Assembly (NCBI RefSeq): GCF_029433855.1 | Contig: NZ_JAROAU010000003.1 | Location: 492,034-556,033 of the forward strand | DNA length: 64,000 nucleotides | From: Candidatus Kosakonia sp. 282A-S69 | GTDB lineage: Bacteria > Pseudomonadota > Gammaproteobacteria > Enterobacterales > Enterobacteriaceae | Direction of reading: 5' to 3' | In this document: positions 47,457 through 57,669 of the stretch, piece after piece | Layout of the letters: the number at the start of each line of letters is the position of its first letter | Numbering within the stretch: the first letter of the stretch is position 1 | Notes under the pieces: generated by a model | What the model was told of the DNA's origin: nothing | Seen by the model: the letters and a program-made list of their open reading frames with translations, nothing else | The model's database searches: none | Position numbers and translations under genes: made by a program

Positions 47457-48899
47457 TCAGGCTTGTGCTTCTTTTACATTTACCGGCTGTGCCGTCGGTG
47501 CGTTTTTCTCCGCTTCGACCGGAATATCCTCAAAGCCGAGCAGCAGCGTCAGCACAAACGACAGCACGACCGCCAGCGCCATCACACCAAACACCCAGAC
47601 AATGGTCATCGGGTTGGCCGGATCGAAGAACTGCACGCTGGTAAATAGTCCCGGTGCCGCCATCGAGTGGCTGGCAAGCCCGGCGATACCGGCCACCGCG
47701 CCGCAGATAAAGCCGCTAATCAGGCTTGCGATGAGCGGGCGTTTCAGACGAACCGCCACGCCATAGAGCGCCGGTTCTGAGATGCCGGCGAGGATCGCCG
47801 AGGCCGCCGCCGCCATCGCCGTCTGGCGCAATTCCGGGTTTTTCGTTTTCCACGCCACCGCCAGCGATGAGCCGCCAAGCGACAGGTTGGCGCCGATTTC
47901 CGACGGCATCACCATCCCCTCTTTACCCGTCTCGGCAATGGTCTGAATGATTGTGGGCGTAAAGACGCGATGCATACCGGTCATCACCAGCAGCGGCCAC
48001 AGCGCGCCCATAATGGCAACGGAGAGCCAGCCGAGATAGCCGTGAATGGTGTAGACCAGCGCGGAGATGGCGCTGCCAATCCAGATGCCGAGCGGGCCAA
48101 TCAGCACAATCGCCAGCGGCGCGGCAATCAGCACAATCAGCATCGGCTTGAGGAAGTTTTTCGTCACCGCCGGGGTGATGCGATCGACCCAGCGTTCAAT
48201 ATAGGAGAGGCACCAGGTCATCACCAGCGCCGGGATCACCGTGTAGGTATATTTCACCGCGGTAACCGGGATCAGCGCGAACTCGACGTGCTCGCCCTGC
48301 GCCGCTTTGGCCATCAGTTCAATAAAGCTCGGGTGTACCAGCACACCGGCAATGGCGATCGCCAGCGACATGTTGGTTTTGAATTTCACCGCTGCCGAAG
48401 CCGCAACCATCAGCGGCAGGAAGAAGAAGGCACCGTCGCCAATCACCGTCAGGATCGTCAGAGTGGAGGAGCCTTTGGGCAGCGCGCCGGACATCTCCAG
48501 CACCATCGCCAGCAGCTTCACCATCGACCCGCCGATAATTGCCGGGATGAGCGGTGACATGGTGCCAATCAGCGCATCGAGAATGCCTGCGCCGATGCGG
48601 CGCAAGGTGAGTTTTTGTTTGGTCTGCGTCTCGACGGGCTGCATATTCTGCGGCAGCAGGCTCACCACTTCACGAAACGCCTGCGAAACCGTGTTACCGA
48701 TAATCACCTGGCACTGGTTGTCGTTGTGTACCACGCCCATCACGCCGCTTGTGCTTTTCAGCGTGGCGCTGTCGATGCGCGTTGCATCTTTCACCACGAA
48801 GCGCAGGCGCGTCATGCAGTGCGTTACGGCGGCAATGTTATCGACACCGCCCAGCGCATCCACCACCGAGTGGGCAAGCGCCGCATAGTTCTTAGCCAT
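47457..48899 (-). CDS. ascF: PTS beta-glucoside permease EIIBC, AscF
   Basis: AscF imports and phosphorylates beta-glucosides such as arbutin, salicin and cellobiose. The 480-residue protein has an EIIB domain with THCMTRLRF (phospho-Cys28) and an EIIC domain with about ten helices and GISEPALYGVAVRLKRP. It lacks EIIA, so phosphate must come from a separate EIIA (Crr or the EIIA domain of the permease at 36797). It forms an operon with ascB and is divergent from ascG. Confidence 0.95.
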   Translation of the reverse strand: MAKNYAALAHSVVDALGGVDNIAAVTHCMTRLRFVVKDATRIDSATLKSTSGVMGVVHNDNQCQVIIGNTVSQAFREVVSLLPQNMQPVETQTKQKLTLRRIGAGILDALIGTMSPLIPAIIGGSMVKLLAMVLEMSGALPKGSSTLTILTVIGDGAFFFLPLMVAASAAVKFKTNMSLAIAIAGVLVHPSFIELMAKAAQGEHVEFALIPVTAVKYTYTVIPALVMTWCLSYIERWVDRITPAVTKNFLKPMLIVLIAAPLAIVLIGPLGIWIGSAISALVYTIHGYLGWLSVAIMGALWPLLVMTGMHRVFTPTIIQTIAETGKEGMVMPSEIGANLSLGGSSLAVAWKTKNPELRQTAMAAAASAILAGISEPALYGVAVRLKRPLIASLISGFICGAVAGIAGLASHSMAAPGLFTSVQFFDPANPMTIVWVFGVMALAVVLSFVLTLLLGFEDIPVEAEKNAPTAQPVNVKEAQA

Positions 48900-48970
48900 T
48901 GTTTTTTATCCTGTTTAATCAATAGGGTAATGACTTATCGCACGCCCAGGCGGCGATGAAACATGAAATA

Positions 48971-48983
48971 GGTAACCGGTTCC
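48971..48983. promoter_or_regulatory. AscG operator in the ascF-ascG intergenic region
   Basis: GGTAACCGGTTCC contains the perfect core AACCGGTT (48974-48981), the same core as the two operators at 38702 and 38738. It lies 72 bp upstream of ascF. Confidence 0.7.
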
Positions 48984-49045
48984 ACAAAATCATGATGAGT
49001 TTATGCGGGTGAAACAAGATCTAAAAATAACCACTTTTCCAAAGC

Positions 49046-49059
49046 GTGATAGAGATCAC
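49046..49059. promoter_or_regulatory. CRP-binding site between ascF and ascG
   Basis: GTGATAGAGATCAC is a perfect GTGA-N6-TCAC palindrome, fitting catabolite activation of the divergent asc genes. Confidence 0.75.
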
Positions 49060-49162
49060 CGGATAAACAGAAATGTGCGCTATTTGCCGGATGGTTAACT
49101 GTTTCAATACGCCGCGTGGCTGAAGTACACTTCGCCACAGGACATTTGCAGGAGCAGGACAG

Positions 49163-50176
49163 ATGGCGACAATGCAGGAGGTGGCTAAGCGGGCAGGGGT
49201 GTCAAAAGCCACGGTTTCACGCGTATTGACGGGCAAAGGCTACGTCAGCGAAGAGACAAAAAACCGCGTCTTTCAGGCGATCAGCGAAAGCGGCTACCGG
49301 CCAAACTTACTGGCGCGCAGCCTTGCCAGTAGCAGCACCCAGACGCTGGGCTTAGTGGTCACTAACACCCTATATCACGGTGTCTACTTCAGCGAACTGC
49401 TCTCCCACACAGCGCGCATGACGGAAGACAAAGGGCGTCAGCTACTGCTGGCGGATGGCAAACACAGCGCCGAAGAGGAGCGCCAGGCGATCCAGTATCT
49501 GCTCGATCTGCGCTGCGACGCCGTCATCATCTACCCGCGTTTTCTCAGCGTTGACGAGCTGGATGCCATTATCGACAGCCACTCGCAGCCGATTGTGGTG
49601 CTCAACCGCCGCCTGCGAAAAAATCTCAGCCACTGCGTCTTTTGCGATCAGCACGCCGCCAGCCAGCAGGCGGTCTCCGCGCTGATTGCGCGCGGTCACC
49701 GCGATATTGCACTGATCACCGGCTCGCTGGATTCGCCCACCGGTATTGAGCGTTTATCGGGCTACAAAGATGCGCTGCAACAGCAGGGCATCGCGGTGCG
49801 TAACGAGCTGATCGTCGAAGGGAAATGGACTCCGCAGAGCGGCGCGCTCGGCGTGCGTGAACTGCTGGATCGCAAGGTCTCTTTCAGCGCGCTGGTAGCG
49901 AGCAACGATGATATGGCGGTGGGAGCTATCAAGCAGCTGCATGACAGCGGCATCGCCATACCCGGCCAGGTTTCAGTCGTGGGGTTTGATGATATCGCCA
50001 TGGCGCCCTTCACCGTGCCGGCGCTCTCCAGCGTCAAGATTCCGGTCACCGGCATGATCAAAGAGACCATCAACCGCCTGATCTTTATGCTCGATGGCGG
50101 CGACTTTACTCTGCAATCCACCTTCCCTGGCGAGCTGATCCTGCGCGACTCCATCACCACAGGCCCCTGCGCCTGA
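49163..50176 (+). CDS. ascG: Repressor AscG (LacI family)
   Basis: AscG represses ascFB until a beta-glucoside inducer binds. The 337-residue protein has the helix-turn-helix ATMQEVAKRAGVSKATVSRVLTG and the effector-binding domain with LGLVVTNTLYHGVYFSELL and LADGKHSAEEERQAIQYL. Length matches E. coli (336). GCAGGAGCAGGA lies just upstream of the ATG. It is a close paralogue of the regulator at 35771, and the operator cores are shared. Confidence 0.95.
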   Translation: MATMQEVAKRAGVSKATVSRVLTGKGYVSEETKNRVFQAISESGYRPNLLARSLASSSTQTLGLVVTNTLYHGVYFSELLSHTARMTEDKGRQLLLADGKHSAEEERQAIQYLLDLRCDAVIIYPRFLSVDELDAIIDSHSQPIVVLNRRLRKNLSHCVFCDQHAASQQAVSALIARGHRDIALITGSLDSPTGIERLSGYKDALQQQGIAVRNELIVEGKWTPQSGALGVRELLDRKVSFSALVASNDDMAVGAIKQLHDSGIAIPGQVSVVGFDDIAMAPFTVPALSSVKIPVTGMIKETINRLIFMLDGGDFTLQSTFPGELILRDSITTGPCA

Positions 50177-50186
50177 TGTGTCTGCC

Positions 50187-50210
50187 GTCATCGACACTTC
50201 TGTCGATGAC
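50187..50210. promoter_or_regulatory. Perfect palindrome upstream of hydN, predicted FhlA site
   Basis: GTCATCGACA (50187-50196) and its exact complement TGTCGATGAC (50201-50210) are separated by CTTC. The TGTCGA-TGACA core matches the predicted FhlA sites at 25775 and 26371. No T-run follows, so it is not the ascG terminator. Confidence 0.65.
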
Positions 50211-50256
50211 AGCGCTGCGCTTCTACTAACATCATTAAATTCAGCCACTTAAAAAG

Positions 50257-50272
50257 TGGCACACTTTATGAA
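50257..50272 (+). promoter_or_regulatory. Probable sigma-54 promoter of hydN-fdhF-hypF
   Basis: TGGCACACTTTATGAA has a perfect -24 TGGCAC. The -12 dinucleotide, 10 bases after GG, is GA instead of GC. Distance to hydN (start near 50282, ATG at 50310) and the FhlA-type site about 60 bp upstream support it. Confidence 0.55.
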
Positions 50273-50309
50273 TACTTCAGCGGGACAAGGCTCTCAGCTG
50301 GAGAAAATG

Positions 50310-50855
50310 ATGAACCGATTTATTATGGCCGACGCCGCAAAATGCATTGGCTGCCGTACCTGCGAGGTGGCCTGCGTGGTCTCCCATCAGGCGGATCGCG
50401 ACTGCGCGGCGCTCACCCCGGAAACTTTCCTGCCGCGTATTCACGTGGTGAAAGGCGTCAATGTGTCGACGGCGACCATGTGTCGTCAATGCGAAGACGC
50501 GCCCTGTGCCAATGTCTGTCCGAACGGCGCGATCCGCCGCGATGAAGGTTTTGTGCATGTGATGCAGGAGCGCTGCATCGGGTGTAAAACCTGCGTGGTT
50601 GCCTGCCCCTATGGCGCGATGGAGGTGGTCGTGCGGCCGGTTATTCGCCACAGCGGTGCGGGCCTCAATGTGCGGGCGGAAAAAGCCGAAGCCAATAAGT
50701 GCGATCTCTGCCACCACAGCGAGAGCGGCCCGGCCTGCATTCAGGCCTGCCCGACCAAGGCGCTGGTCTGCATCGATCGTAATGTGCTGGAGCAGATGAG
50801 CGCGGAAAAACGGCGTCGCGCCGCGCTCGACAGCTCTCTCTCCCTGACGTTCTAA
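50310..50855 (+). CDS. hydN: Formate dehydrogenase-H associated ferredoxin HydN
   Basis: HydN is a 4x[4Fe-4S] protein that carries electrons from or supports FDH-H. The 181-residue product has CIGCRTCEVAC, CRQCEDAPCANVCP, CIGCKTCVVACP and CDLCHH...CIQACP. ATG 50310 (product MNRFIMADAAKC) matches E. coli and has GGAG six bases upstream; the frame is open further up. It starts an operon with fdhF and hypF. Confidence 0.95.
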   Translation: MNRFIMADAAKCIGCRTCEVACVVSHQADRDCAALTPETFLPRIHVVKGVNVSTATMCRQCEDAPCANVCPNGAIRRDEGFVHVMQERCIGCKTCVVACPYGAMEVVVRPVIRHSGAGLNVRAEKAEANKCDLCHHSESGPACIQACPTKALVCIDRNVLEQMSAEKRRRAALDSSLSLTF

Positions 50856-50890
50856 CCCCTTTACTTTCACTTTTAACAGGTCTGTTACTG

Positions 50891-53041
50891 ATGAAGAAGA
50901 TCACAAGTGTTTGCCCATACTGCGGCGCGGGCTGCAAGCTGAAACTGGTTGTTGATAATGGAAAAATCATCCGCGCGGAAGCGGCCGACGGCCATACCAA
51001 CCAGAATGAACTCTGCCTGAAAGGCTACTACGGTTGGGATTTCCTCAACGACACCAAACTGCTTACTCCGCGCCTGACGCAACCGATGATCCGCTACCAA
51101 AAAGGGGGCAAGCTCACGCCGGTCAGCTGGGATGAGGCAATCCGCTATACCGCTAAACGACTGAGTGAGATCAAAGCCCAGTTCGGCCCGCGCGCCATTA
51201 TGACCACCGGTTCATCACGCGGGACGGGGAACGAAACCAACTATGTGATGCAGAAGTTCGCCCGTGGCGTGCTCAATACCAACAATGTCGACTGCTGCGC
51301 CCGCGTCTGCCACGGCCCTTCTGTTGCCGGGTTGCAGGAGACCCTTGGCAATGGCGCGATGAGCAACTCCATCAGTGATATTGAAAACTCGCGCTGTCTG
51401 CTGATATTTGGCTACAACTGCGCCGATTCACACCCTATCGTGGCGCGAAGAGTGATTAAAGCGCGGCAAAATGGCGCGAAAATTATCGTCTGCGACCCAC
51501 GTCGGATCGAGACGGCGCGTATCGCTGACCAGCACCTGCAACTGAAAAACGGCTGCAATATGGCGCTGGTCAACGCTTTTGGTTACGTGCTGCTTGAAGA
51601 GGAGCTGTATGACAAAGATTATGTCGCCAGCTTCACCACCGGGCTGGATGCCTACCGGGAGACGGTGAAAGAGTACGCCCCGGAAGCGGTGGAACATCTT
51701 ACCGGCGTGCCGGCAAAACAGGTGCGCCAGGCGATGCGCACCTTTGCCGCTGCCCCCTCTGCCACCATTATGTGGGGCATGGGCGTAACGCAGTTTGGTC
51801 AGGCGGTGGATGTGGTAAAAGGGCTCTCCAGCCTTGCGCTCCTCACCGGCAACCTCGGTCGCGAACATGTCGGCGTTGGCCCGGTACGCGGGCAGAACAA
51901 CGTGCAGGGCGCCTGCGATATGGGCGTCATCCCGAACCAGTTCCCCGGTTATCAGGATGTGGTTGACCCGCAGGTACGGGCGAAATTCGCCGAGGCCTGG
52001 GTGATCGATCCGGCAGTGATGGATGATCAGGTGGGTGTGCGCATTACCGAAGTGCCGCACCTGGCGCTGGAGGGCAAAGTGAAAGCCTACTACATCATGG
52101 GTGAAGATCCACTGCAGACCGAAGCGGACTTAGGCCTGGTGCGTAAAGGCTTTGATGCCCTCGACTTTATCGTGGTGCAGGACATCTTTATGACCAAAAC
52201 CGCCGAGCAGGCAGACGTGCTGCTGCCCGCCACCTCATGGGGTGAGCATGGCGGTGTCTTTACCTGCGCCGACCGCGGCTTCCAGCGTTTCGAAAAAGCG
52301 ATTGAGCCAACCTATAACGTCAAGCGTGACTGGGAAATTATCAGCCTGATCGCCACCGAAATGGGTTACCCGATGCACTACGACAACAATCAGCAGATTT
52401 GGGATGAACTGCGCGCACTCTGCCCGCTCTTTTATGGCGTCACCTACGAGAAGATGGGCAATATGGGGCATGTTCAGTGGCCGTGCCCGACGCTCGATCA
52501 CCCCGGCACGCCTTACCTCTACCACGACAATAAGTTCGATACGCCGGATGGTAAAGGCCACCTCTTCGCCGCGCCGTGGCGCGCGCCCGCCGAGCGGCCG
52601 GACAGCGAATTCCCGCTGGTGCTCTGCACCGTGCGTGAAGTGGGGCACTACTCCTGCCGCTCAATGACCGGCAACTGCGCGGCGCTGCAAACCCTCGCCG
52701 ATGAGCCGGGCTTTGTGCAGATTAACCCGCAGGATGCCGGGGCGCTGGGCATCCGTGACCGTCAACTGGTGTGGGTGGAGTCGCGTCGCGGGAAGGTGAT
52801 CACCCGCGCGGATGTCAGCGAGCGCATTAACCCGGGCAGCGTCTATATGACCTACCAGTGGTGGATTGGCGCCTGTAACGAGTTGACGCAGGATAATCTG
52901 GATCCGATATCGAAAACGCCGGAGACCAAATATTGCGCGGTACGGGTGAGTGCGATCAACGATCAGTCCTGGGCCGAAGCGTACACTCAGCGCACCTATC
53001 AACAGATGAAGACGCGCCTGCGCGATGCGGCGCTGCAGTGA
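50891..53041 (+). CDS. fdhF: Formate dehydrogenase H, cysteine form
   Basis: FDH-H oxidises formate to CO2 and feeds electrons to hydrogenase 3. The 716-residue molybdopterin enzyme has the N-terminal [4Fe-4S] ligands Cys8, Cys11, Cys15 and Cys42, and Lys44 in LCLKG. E. coli has selenocysteine 140 (TGA) followed by His. This gene has TGC (51308-51310), reading [10 protein letters not shown], so it encodes a Cys enzyme and needs no [17 protein letters not shown] and [15 protein letters not shown] are conserved. In E. coli fdhF lies elsewhere; here it sits between hydN (35-bp gap) and hypF (4-bp gap). Confidence 0.95.
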   Translation: MKKITSVCPYCGAGCKLKLVVDNGKIIRAEAADGHTNQNELCLKGYYGWDFLNDTKLLTPRLTQPMIRYQKGGKLTPVSWDEAIRYTAKRLSEIKAQFGPRAIMTTGSSRGTGNETNYVMQKFARGVLNTNNVDCCARVCHGPSVAGLQETLGNGAMSNSISDIENSRCLLIFGYNCADSHPIVARRVIKARQNGAKIIVCDPRRIETARIADQHLQLKNGCNMALVNAFGYVLLEEELYDKDYVASFTTGLDAYRETVKEYAPEAVEHLTGVPAKQVRQAMRTFAAAPSATIMWGMGVTQFGQAVDVVKGLSSLALLTGNLGREHVGVGPVRGQNNVQGACDMGVIPNQFPGYQDVVDPQVRAKFAEAWVIDPAVMDDQVGVRITEVPHLALEGKVKAYYIMGEDPLQTEADLGLVRKGFDALDFIVVQDIFMTKTAEQADVLLPATSWGEHGGVFTCADRGFQRFEKAIEPTYNVKRDWEIISLIATEMGYPMHYDNNQQIWDELRALCPLFYGVTYEKMGNMGHVQWPCPTLDHPGTPYLYHDNKFDTPDGKGHLFAAPWRAPAERPDSEFPLVLCTVREVGHYSCRSMTGNCAALQTLADEPGFVQINPQDAGALGIRDRQLVWVESRRGKVITRADVSERINPGSVYMTYQWWIGACNELTQDNLDPISKTPETKYCAVRVSAINDQSWAEAYTQRTYQQMKTRLRDAALQ

Positions 53042-53045
53042 TGAT

Positions 53046-55319
53046 ATGAGCCAAAGCCCTGGGGTTTGCTTACGCGTTTATGGAAAAGTGCAGGGGGTGG
53101 GCTTCCGCCCCTTTGTCTGGCAGCTGGCGCAGCAGCTGGCGCTGAATGGCGATGTCTGTAACGACGCACAGGGCGTAGAGATACGTCTCGCTGGCGACGC
53201 GCAGGCCTTCCTCACTCTGCTGCACCAGCGCTGCCCGCCGCTGGCGCGCATCGATCGCGTTGAGCAGCGCCCCTTTCACTGGCCTGTTTTACCGCAGGCC
53301 TTCACCATCCGTGACAGCGCGGGCGGGGCAATGGATACGCAGATTGTTCCTGATGCCGCAACCTGTCCTGACTGCCTGACGGAGATGTTCAACCCCGCCG
53401 AGCGCCGCTACCGTTACCCCTTTATCAACTGCACCCACTGCGGGCCGCGTTTCACTATAATCAACGCTATGCCCTATGACCGCCCGTTGACGGTGATGGC
53501 GGCGTTTCCCCTCTGTCCGGCCTGCGAAGCGGAGTACCGCAACCCGCTGGACAGGCGCTTTCATGCCCAGCCGGTGGCCTGCGGCGACTGCGGGCCACAG
53601 CTGAGCTGGCAGGATGCGAGCTACCGGGCGACGGGCGAAGAGGCGTTGCAGATGGCGGTGGCGCTGATTAAAAGCGGCGGCGTGGTGGCGGTGAAAGGCC
53701 TCGGCGGGTTCCATCTTGTCTGCGATGCGGGCAACGAGGCCGCCGTGCTCTATCTGCGCGCGCGAAAAAAACGCCCGACCAGGCCGCTGGCGGTGATGCT
53801 GGCCACCAGCGATGGGCTCTCCCCTGACGCGCAGCGTCTGTTGGCAACGCCCGCCGCGCCGATTGTGCTGGTGGAGAGCGCAAGCGTCAGCGGCCTGTGC
53901 GATGCCATTGCGCCAGGGCTTGATGAGACGGGCGTCATGCTACCCTCAAACCCGGTGCAGCATCTGCTGGCGCAGGCGTTACAGCGCCCGCTGGTGATGA
54001 CCTCCGGCAACCTCAGCGGTAAACCGCCAGCGCTCACCAACGCTGCCGCGCAGGCTGAGCTGGCGTCGATGGTTGACGGTTTTCTGCTGCATAACCGCGA
54101 TATTGTGCAGCGCATGGATGACTCCGTAGTGCGGGCGAGCGGCGAGATGCTGCGGCGCGCCAGGGGCTATGTGCCGGATGCGCTGCCGCTGCCGCCGGGC
54201 TTTCGTGATATTCCGCCGCTGCTCTGCCTGGGCGCAGAGATGAAAAACACCTTCTGCCTGTTGCGCGGGGATCGCGCTGTGCCGGGGCAACATTTCGGTG
54301 ATTTAACCGATGAGGGCGTCGAGGCGCAGTGGCAAAACGCGCTGCACCTGATGCAGCAGATCTACGATTTCACCCCGCAGCAGGTGGTGATTGACGCCCA
54401 TCCAGCTTACCGCACCCATAGCTGGGCGGAACGTACTGGTCTGCCGCTTCAAACCGTGCTGCATCACCATGCCCATGCCGCCGCCTGTCTTGGCGAGCAT
54501 GGCTGGCCGCTCGAGGGGGGGGATGTGATTGCCATCACCCTTGATGGTATCGGCATGGGCGAGGGCGGTGCGCTGTGGGGCGGGGAGTGTTTGCGGGTCA
54601 ACTACCGCGACTGCGAGCATCTCGGCGGCCTGCCAGCGGTGGCGCTGCCGGGGGGCGATCTTGCCGCGCGCCAGCCGTGGCGTAATCTGCTGGCGCAGAT
54701 GCTGGCCTTTGTTGAGGCGTGGCAGGACTATCCGGAAACGGCGCTTATCCGGCAGCAGAACTGGCCGGTGCTGGAGAGAGCGATGGCGCGTGGAATCAAT
54801 GCCCCACAGGCCTCATCCTGCGGACGCCTGTTTGACGCGGTGGCCTGCGCGCTCGGCTGCGCGCCAGAGCAGCTTAGCTATGAAGGGGAGGCCGCCTGCC
54901 AGCTGGAGGCGCTGGCGGCAAGGGCGGCTGAGGCTGCTCACCCGGTTAAGATGCCGCTTCGCGGCAACCAGCTCGATCTGGCGACCTTCTGGCAGACGTG
55001 GCTGGGCTGGCAGGCGACACCACCCGCACGGGCGTGGGCGTTTCACGATGCGCTGGCGTGCGGCTTTGCCCGGCTTGCACGCGAGCAGGCCCGCAAGCTC
55101 GGCATTTCCACGCTGGTTTTCAGCGGCGGCGTGCTGCATAACCGCCTGTTAAAAGCCCGCTTACGGCACTACCTGGCTGACTTTACGCTGCTCTTTCCCC
55201 ACCAGCTTCCGGCCGGGGATGGCGGCATCGCCTTCGGTCAGGGGCTGGTAGCGGCGGCGCGGGCTGTTGCTCCAGCGCCTTCCGCAGCGCAAAGACCCCT
55301 TTTGTGCGACATTCACTGA
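53046..55319 (+). CDS. hypF: Carbamoyltransferase HypF
   Basis: HypF uses carbamoyl phosphate and ATP to carbamoylate HypE, supplying the cyanide ligands of [NiFe] sites. The 757-residue protein has an acylphosphatase domain ([13 protein letters not shown]), two zinc fingers (CPDCLTEM...[15 protein letters not shown]...CGDCGPQ), a YrdC/Sua5 domain ([26 protein letters not shown]) and a Kae1-like domain with [15 protein letters not shown] and [13 protein letters not shown]-like motifs. I start at ATG 53046, just after the fdhF stop. It is the last gene of hydN-fdhF-hypF. Confidence 0.96.
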   Translation: MSQSPGVCLRVYGKVQGVGFRPFVWQLAQQLALNGDVCNDAQGVEIRLAGDAQAFLTLLHQRCPPLARIDRVEQRPFHWPVLPQAFTIRDSAGGAMDTQIVPDAATCPDCLTEMFNPAERRYRYPFINCTHCGPRFTIINAMPYDRPLTVMAAFPLCPACEAEYRNPLDRRFHAQPVACGDCGPQLSWQDASYRATGEEALQMAVALIKSGGVVAVKGLGGFHLVCDAGNEAAVLYLRARKKRPTRPLAVMLATSDGLSPDAQRLLATPAAPIVLVESASVSGLCDAIAPGLDETGVMLPSNPVQHLLAQALQRPLVMTSGNLSGKPPALTNAAAQAELASMVDGFLLHNRDIVQRMDDSVVRASGEMLRRARGYVPDALPLPPGFRDIPPLLCLGAEMKNTFCLLRGDRAVPGQHFGDLTDEGVEAQWQNALHLMQQIYDFTPQQVVIDAHPAYRTHSWAERTGLPLQTVLHHHAHAAACLGEHGWPLEGGDVIAITLDGIGMGEGGALWGGECLRVNYRDCEHLGGLPAVALPGGDLAARQPWRNLLAQMLAFVEAWQDYPETALIRQQNWPVLERAMARGINAPQASSCGRLFDAVACALGCAPEQLSYEGEAACQLEALAARAAEAAHPVKMPLRGNQLDLATFWQTWLGWQATPPARAWAFHDALACGFARLAREQARKLGISTLVFSGGVLHNRLLKARLRHYLADFTLLFPHQLPAGDGGIAFGQGLVAAARAVAPAPSAAQRPLLCDIH

Positions 55320-55452
55320 CCCCAAACGCGCGCCGCTTCGCGTTAGCGTTGAGCGCTTTAACTCCCATGCCAGCGGCGTGGGAGTGAGGTTCCCGGCAGG
55401 TCAGCGCGGTGGGTTTCACCTGCCAGCGGCTGGCTAAGCCTCCTCTGAAGGG

Positions 55453-56418
55453 CTAGAGAATACCGGCCTGGTAAAAGTCCTGCAGGTTGATGGCACCGAC
55501 AAGTTCACCTGAGTCATCCACCACCGGCGCGGCGGCGATTTTGCGCTGCATCAGGCGCTCTTTGGCATCCACCGCGCGGCTGCTGGCTTCAAGGGTGATG
55601 CCGCCCGGCGTCATCGCCTCGCTGACCGCTGCGGTTAAGGCGCCGCCCGCCACCAGCCAGCGGCGCAGGTCGCCATCGGTAAACACGCCGTGCACGTGGC
55701 GCGCGTCGTCGCAAACTGCCACCAGGCCCAGCCCGGTGCGGCTCAGCTCCAGCATCGCATCCATAACGCTGGTGGTCAGCATCACCTGCGGCACCTGGTC
55801 TGCTTTGCGCATCAGATGATGCACTTTGTTCAGCAGCCGTGCGCCAAGGGCACCCGCCGGATGGGAGCGGGCAAAATCCTCTTCGTCAAAGCCGCGCGCC
55901 TGCATCACCGCAATTGCCAGCGCATCGCCCATCATCAGCGTGTTGACGGTGCTCGAAGTGGGGGCGAGATGCATCGGGCAGGCTTCGCGCTCAACGGCGA
56001 TATCCAGCACAGCGTGGGCGGCAAGCGCCAGCGGCGAACGCGATTTACCGGTCATCGCCAGCAGCGTGACGGCTTTTTCATCAAGACGCGGCAGGATCAG
56101 ATCCAGCTCTTTTGCCGAGCCGGAGTAAGAGATAAACAGCATCACATCGCGGCTCTCGATCATGCCGAGATCGCCGTGCAGCGCCTCTGCCGGGTGGACA
56201 AAAAAGGCCGGGGTGCCGGTGCTGGCAAAGGTGGCAGCGATCTTCTTGCCGATATGCCCGGACTTACCGATACCGGAGACAATCACTTTGCCTTTGCAGT
56301 TCAGCACCGTTTCAGCGGCGCGGACAAAATCGTCGCCGAGGCGCTCCGGCAGGCGGCTTGCTTCCTGTAGCTCCAGCAGCAGCGCCTGGCGTGCGGCGTT
56401 AATAAAAGAGTCACGCAT
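55453..56418 (-). CDS. gutQ: D-arabinose 5-phosphate isomerase GutQ
   Basis: GutQ interconverts D-ribulose 5-phosphate and D-arabinose 5-phosphate, a duplicate of the KdsD activity. The 321-residue protein has an N-terminal SIS sugar-isomerase domain ([44 protein letters not shown]) and two C-terminal CBS domains (about 205-321). The ATG at 56418 (product [11 protein letters not shown]) was chosen by alignment with E. coli GutQ. It overlaps srlR by 8 bp. Confidence 0.95.
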   Translation of the reverse strand: MRDSFINAARQALLLELQEASRLPERLGDDFVRAAETVLNCKGKVIVSGIGKSGHIGKKIAATFASTGTPAFFVHPAEALHGDLGMIESRDVMLFISYSGSAKELDLILPRLDEKAVTLLAMTGKSRSPLALAAHAVLDIAVEREACPMHLAPTSSTVNTLMMGDALAIAVMQARGFDEEDFARSHPAGALGARLLNKVHHLMRKADQVPQVMLTTSVMDAMLELSRTGLGLVAVCDDARHVHGVFTDGDLRRWLVAGGALTAAVSEAMTPGGITLEASSRAVDAKERLMQRKIAAAPVVDDSGELVGAINLQDFYQAGIL

Positions 56419-57184
56419 TTTCTTCTCCGGCAATAATCACATCGATTCCTTTCTCTTCCAGCGCGGCGCGAACCTCCGGCGGGATCCCGGCGTCGGTAAT
56501 CAGTTTATCGACGCTCTCAAGGCTGCAGACAATATTGGGGCTTTTACGGCCAAACTTGGAGGAGTCTGCCATCAGGATCACCTCGCGGGCGGCGTTGCAC
56601 ATCGCTTTACTGACCGTGAAGACCTCATTAAAGGTGGTCACCCCGGCGTTAAGATCGATGCCGTCGGTGCCCATAAAGAGCTTGTCGAAGCTGAATTGCT
56701 CAAAGGCGTTCTCTGCCAGCTGACCGTGGAAAGAGGCTGATTTTTTACGGAATGTCCCGCCGGGCATCAGGATGGTCTGTTCGTTATCCAGCTCCGAAAG
56801 GGCGTTAACGATATGCAGGCTGTTGGTCATCACGGTGATGTTATTGAAGTGGCTGAGCAGCGGCACCATTTGCAGCACCGTGCTGCCCGCATCGAGGATT
56901 ATCGAGTCGCCGTCGTGGATGTAGCCGACGGCCGCTTCGGCAATCAGCCCTTTCTGCACGGTGTTGATCAACGTTTTGTGATCGATCGGCGGATCGGCCT
57001 CATCTTTATTCAGCACCACCCCGCCGTAAGTGCGGATCACCGCGCCGGACTGCTCCAGCGCGACCAGATCTTTGCGGATAGTTGTCCCGGTGGTATCAAA
57101 GTGGTGCGCCAGCTCTTCAACAGAACACTTTCCCTGCTTCTGCAGATGCTCAAGAATTGCCGCCTGACGCTGACGTGGTTTCAT
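56411..57184 (-). CDS. srlR: Sorbitol operon repressor SrlR (DeoR family)
   Basis: SrlR represses the srl/gut genes until glucitol phosphate is present. The 257-residue protein has the DeoR helix-turn-helix ([38 protein letters not shown]) and the sugar-phosphate domain with [25 protein letters not shown] and FMGTDGIDL. It lies between gutM and gutQ, as in E. coli. Confidence 0.95.
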   Translation of the reverse strand: MKPRQRQAAILEHLQKQGKCSVEELAHHFDTTGTTIRKDLVALEQSGAVIRTYGGVVLNKDEADPPIDHKTLINTVQKGLIAEAAVGYIHDGDSIILDAGSTVLQMVPLLSHFNNITVMTNSLHIVNALSELDNEQTILMPGGTFRKKSASFHGQLAENAFEQFSFDKLFMGTDGIDLNAGVTTFNEVFTVSKAMCNAAREVILMADSSKFGRKSPNIVCSLESVDKLITDAGIPPEVRAALEEKGIDVIIAGEENA

Positions 57185-57251
57185 AGGCGAAGTTATCCTG
57201 CGTTACGTTGCGAAATGATAATTTCGCAAGCTATTAGCGTTCACAACGAAA

Positions 57252-57611
57252 TTATCCATGTTTCATTTTAAGCGCCAATGATAGAGCATTCTGACAGCCG
57301 GGATCATGGGGAAAGATCACATCGGGCTCTAATTCCTCTCTTTTAACACCGATTAAGCGCTCAATTTTGGTCGGGCGGGCAAAAACCGTCAGGCCGCGCA
57401 TCAGTAGCGTGTCGCTGACGCGATCGTGTTGATCGAAGGCCACCGCCAGCACCACGCGGGGTTTGAAGCGCCCGCCCGAGCGACCAACGCCAACGCGTCC
57501 GCGCTGGCAGAGTGCGTCAAAAGCTTTATTGAACTGGCGGATTTGCCAGCCACCAAGCGCCAGCTGGCTGAGCCAGGCGATGACGGCGAGCGTGATAAGG
57601 GATGAAACCAT
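57252..57611 (-). CDS. gutM: Sorbitol operon activator GutM
   Basis: GutM is a small accessory activator of the glucitol operon. The 119-residue protein has one N-terminal hydrophobic segment (SSLITLAVIAWLSQLALGG) and a soluble C-terminal part with GRVGVGRSGGRFKPRVVLAVAFDQ. AAAGGAG precedes the ATG. Here it is separated from srlD by about 600 bp of repeats, whereas in E. coli the gap is much shorter, so it may be transcribed less efficiently from the srlA promoter. Confidence 0.93.
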   Translation of the reverse strand: MVSSLITLAVIAWLSQLALGGWQIRQFNKAFDALCQRGRVGVGRSGGRFKPRVVLAVAFDQHDRVSDTLLMRGLTVFARPTKIERLIGVKREELEPDVIFPHDPGCQNALSLALKMKHG

Positions 57612-57669
57612 CGGTGTCTCCTTTAAATGCGATACAGCAGAACGGCATGGTGCAGTTATGCGTATGGTT

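Noticed and set aside
55363-55385. Hairpin CTCCCATGCC/GGCGTGGGAG after hypF as a terminator
   Set aside because: The stem is good but no T-run follows on either strand, so intrinsic termination is not supported.
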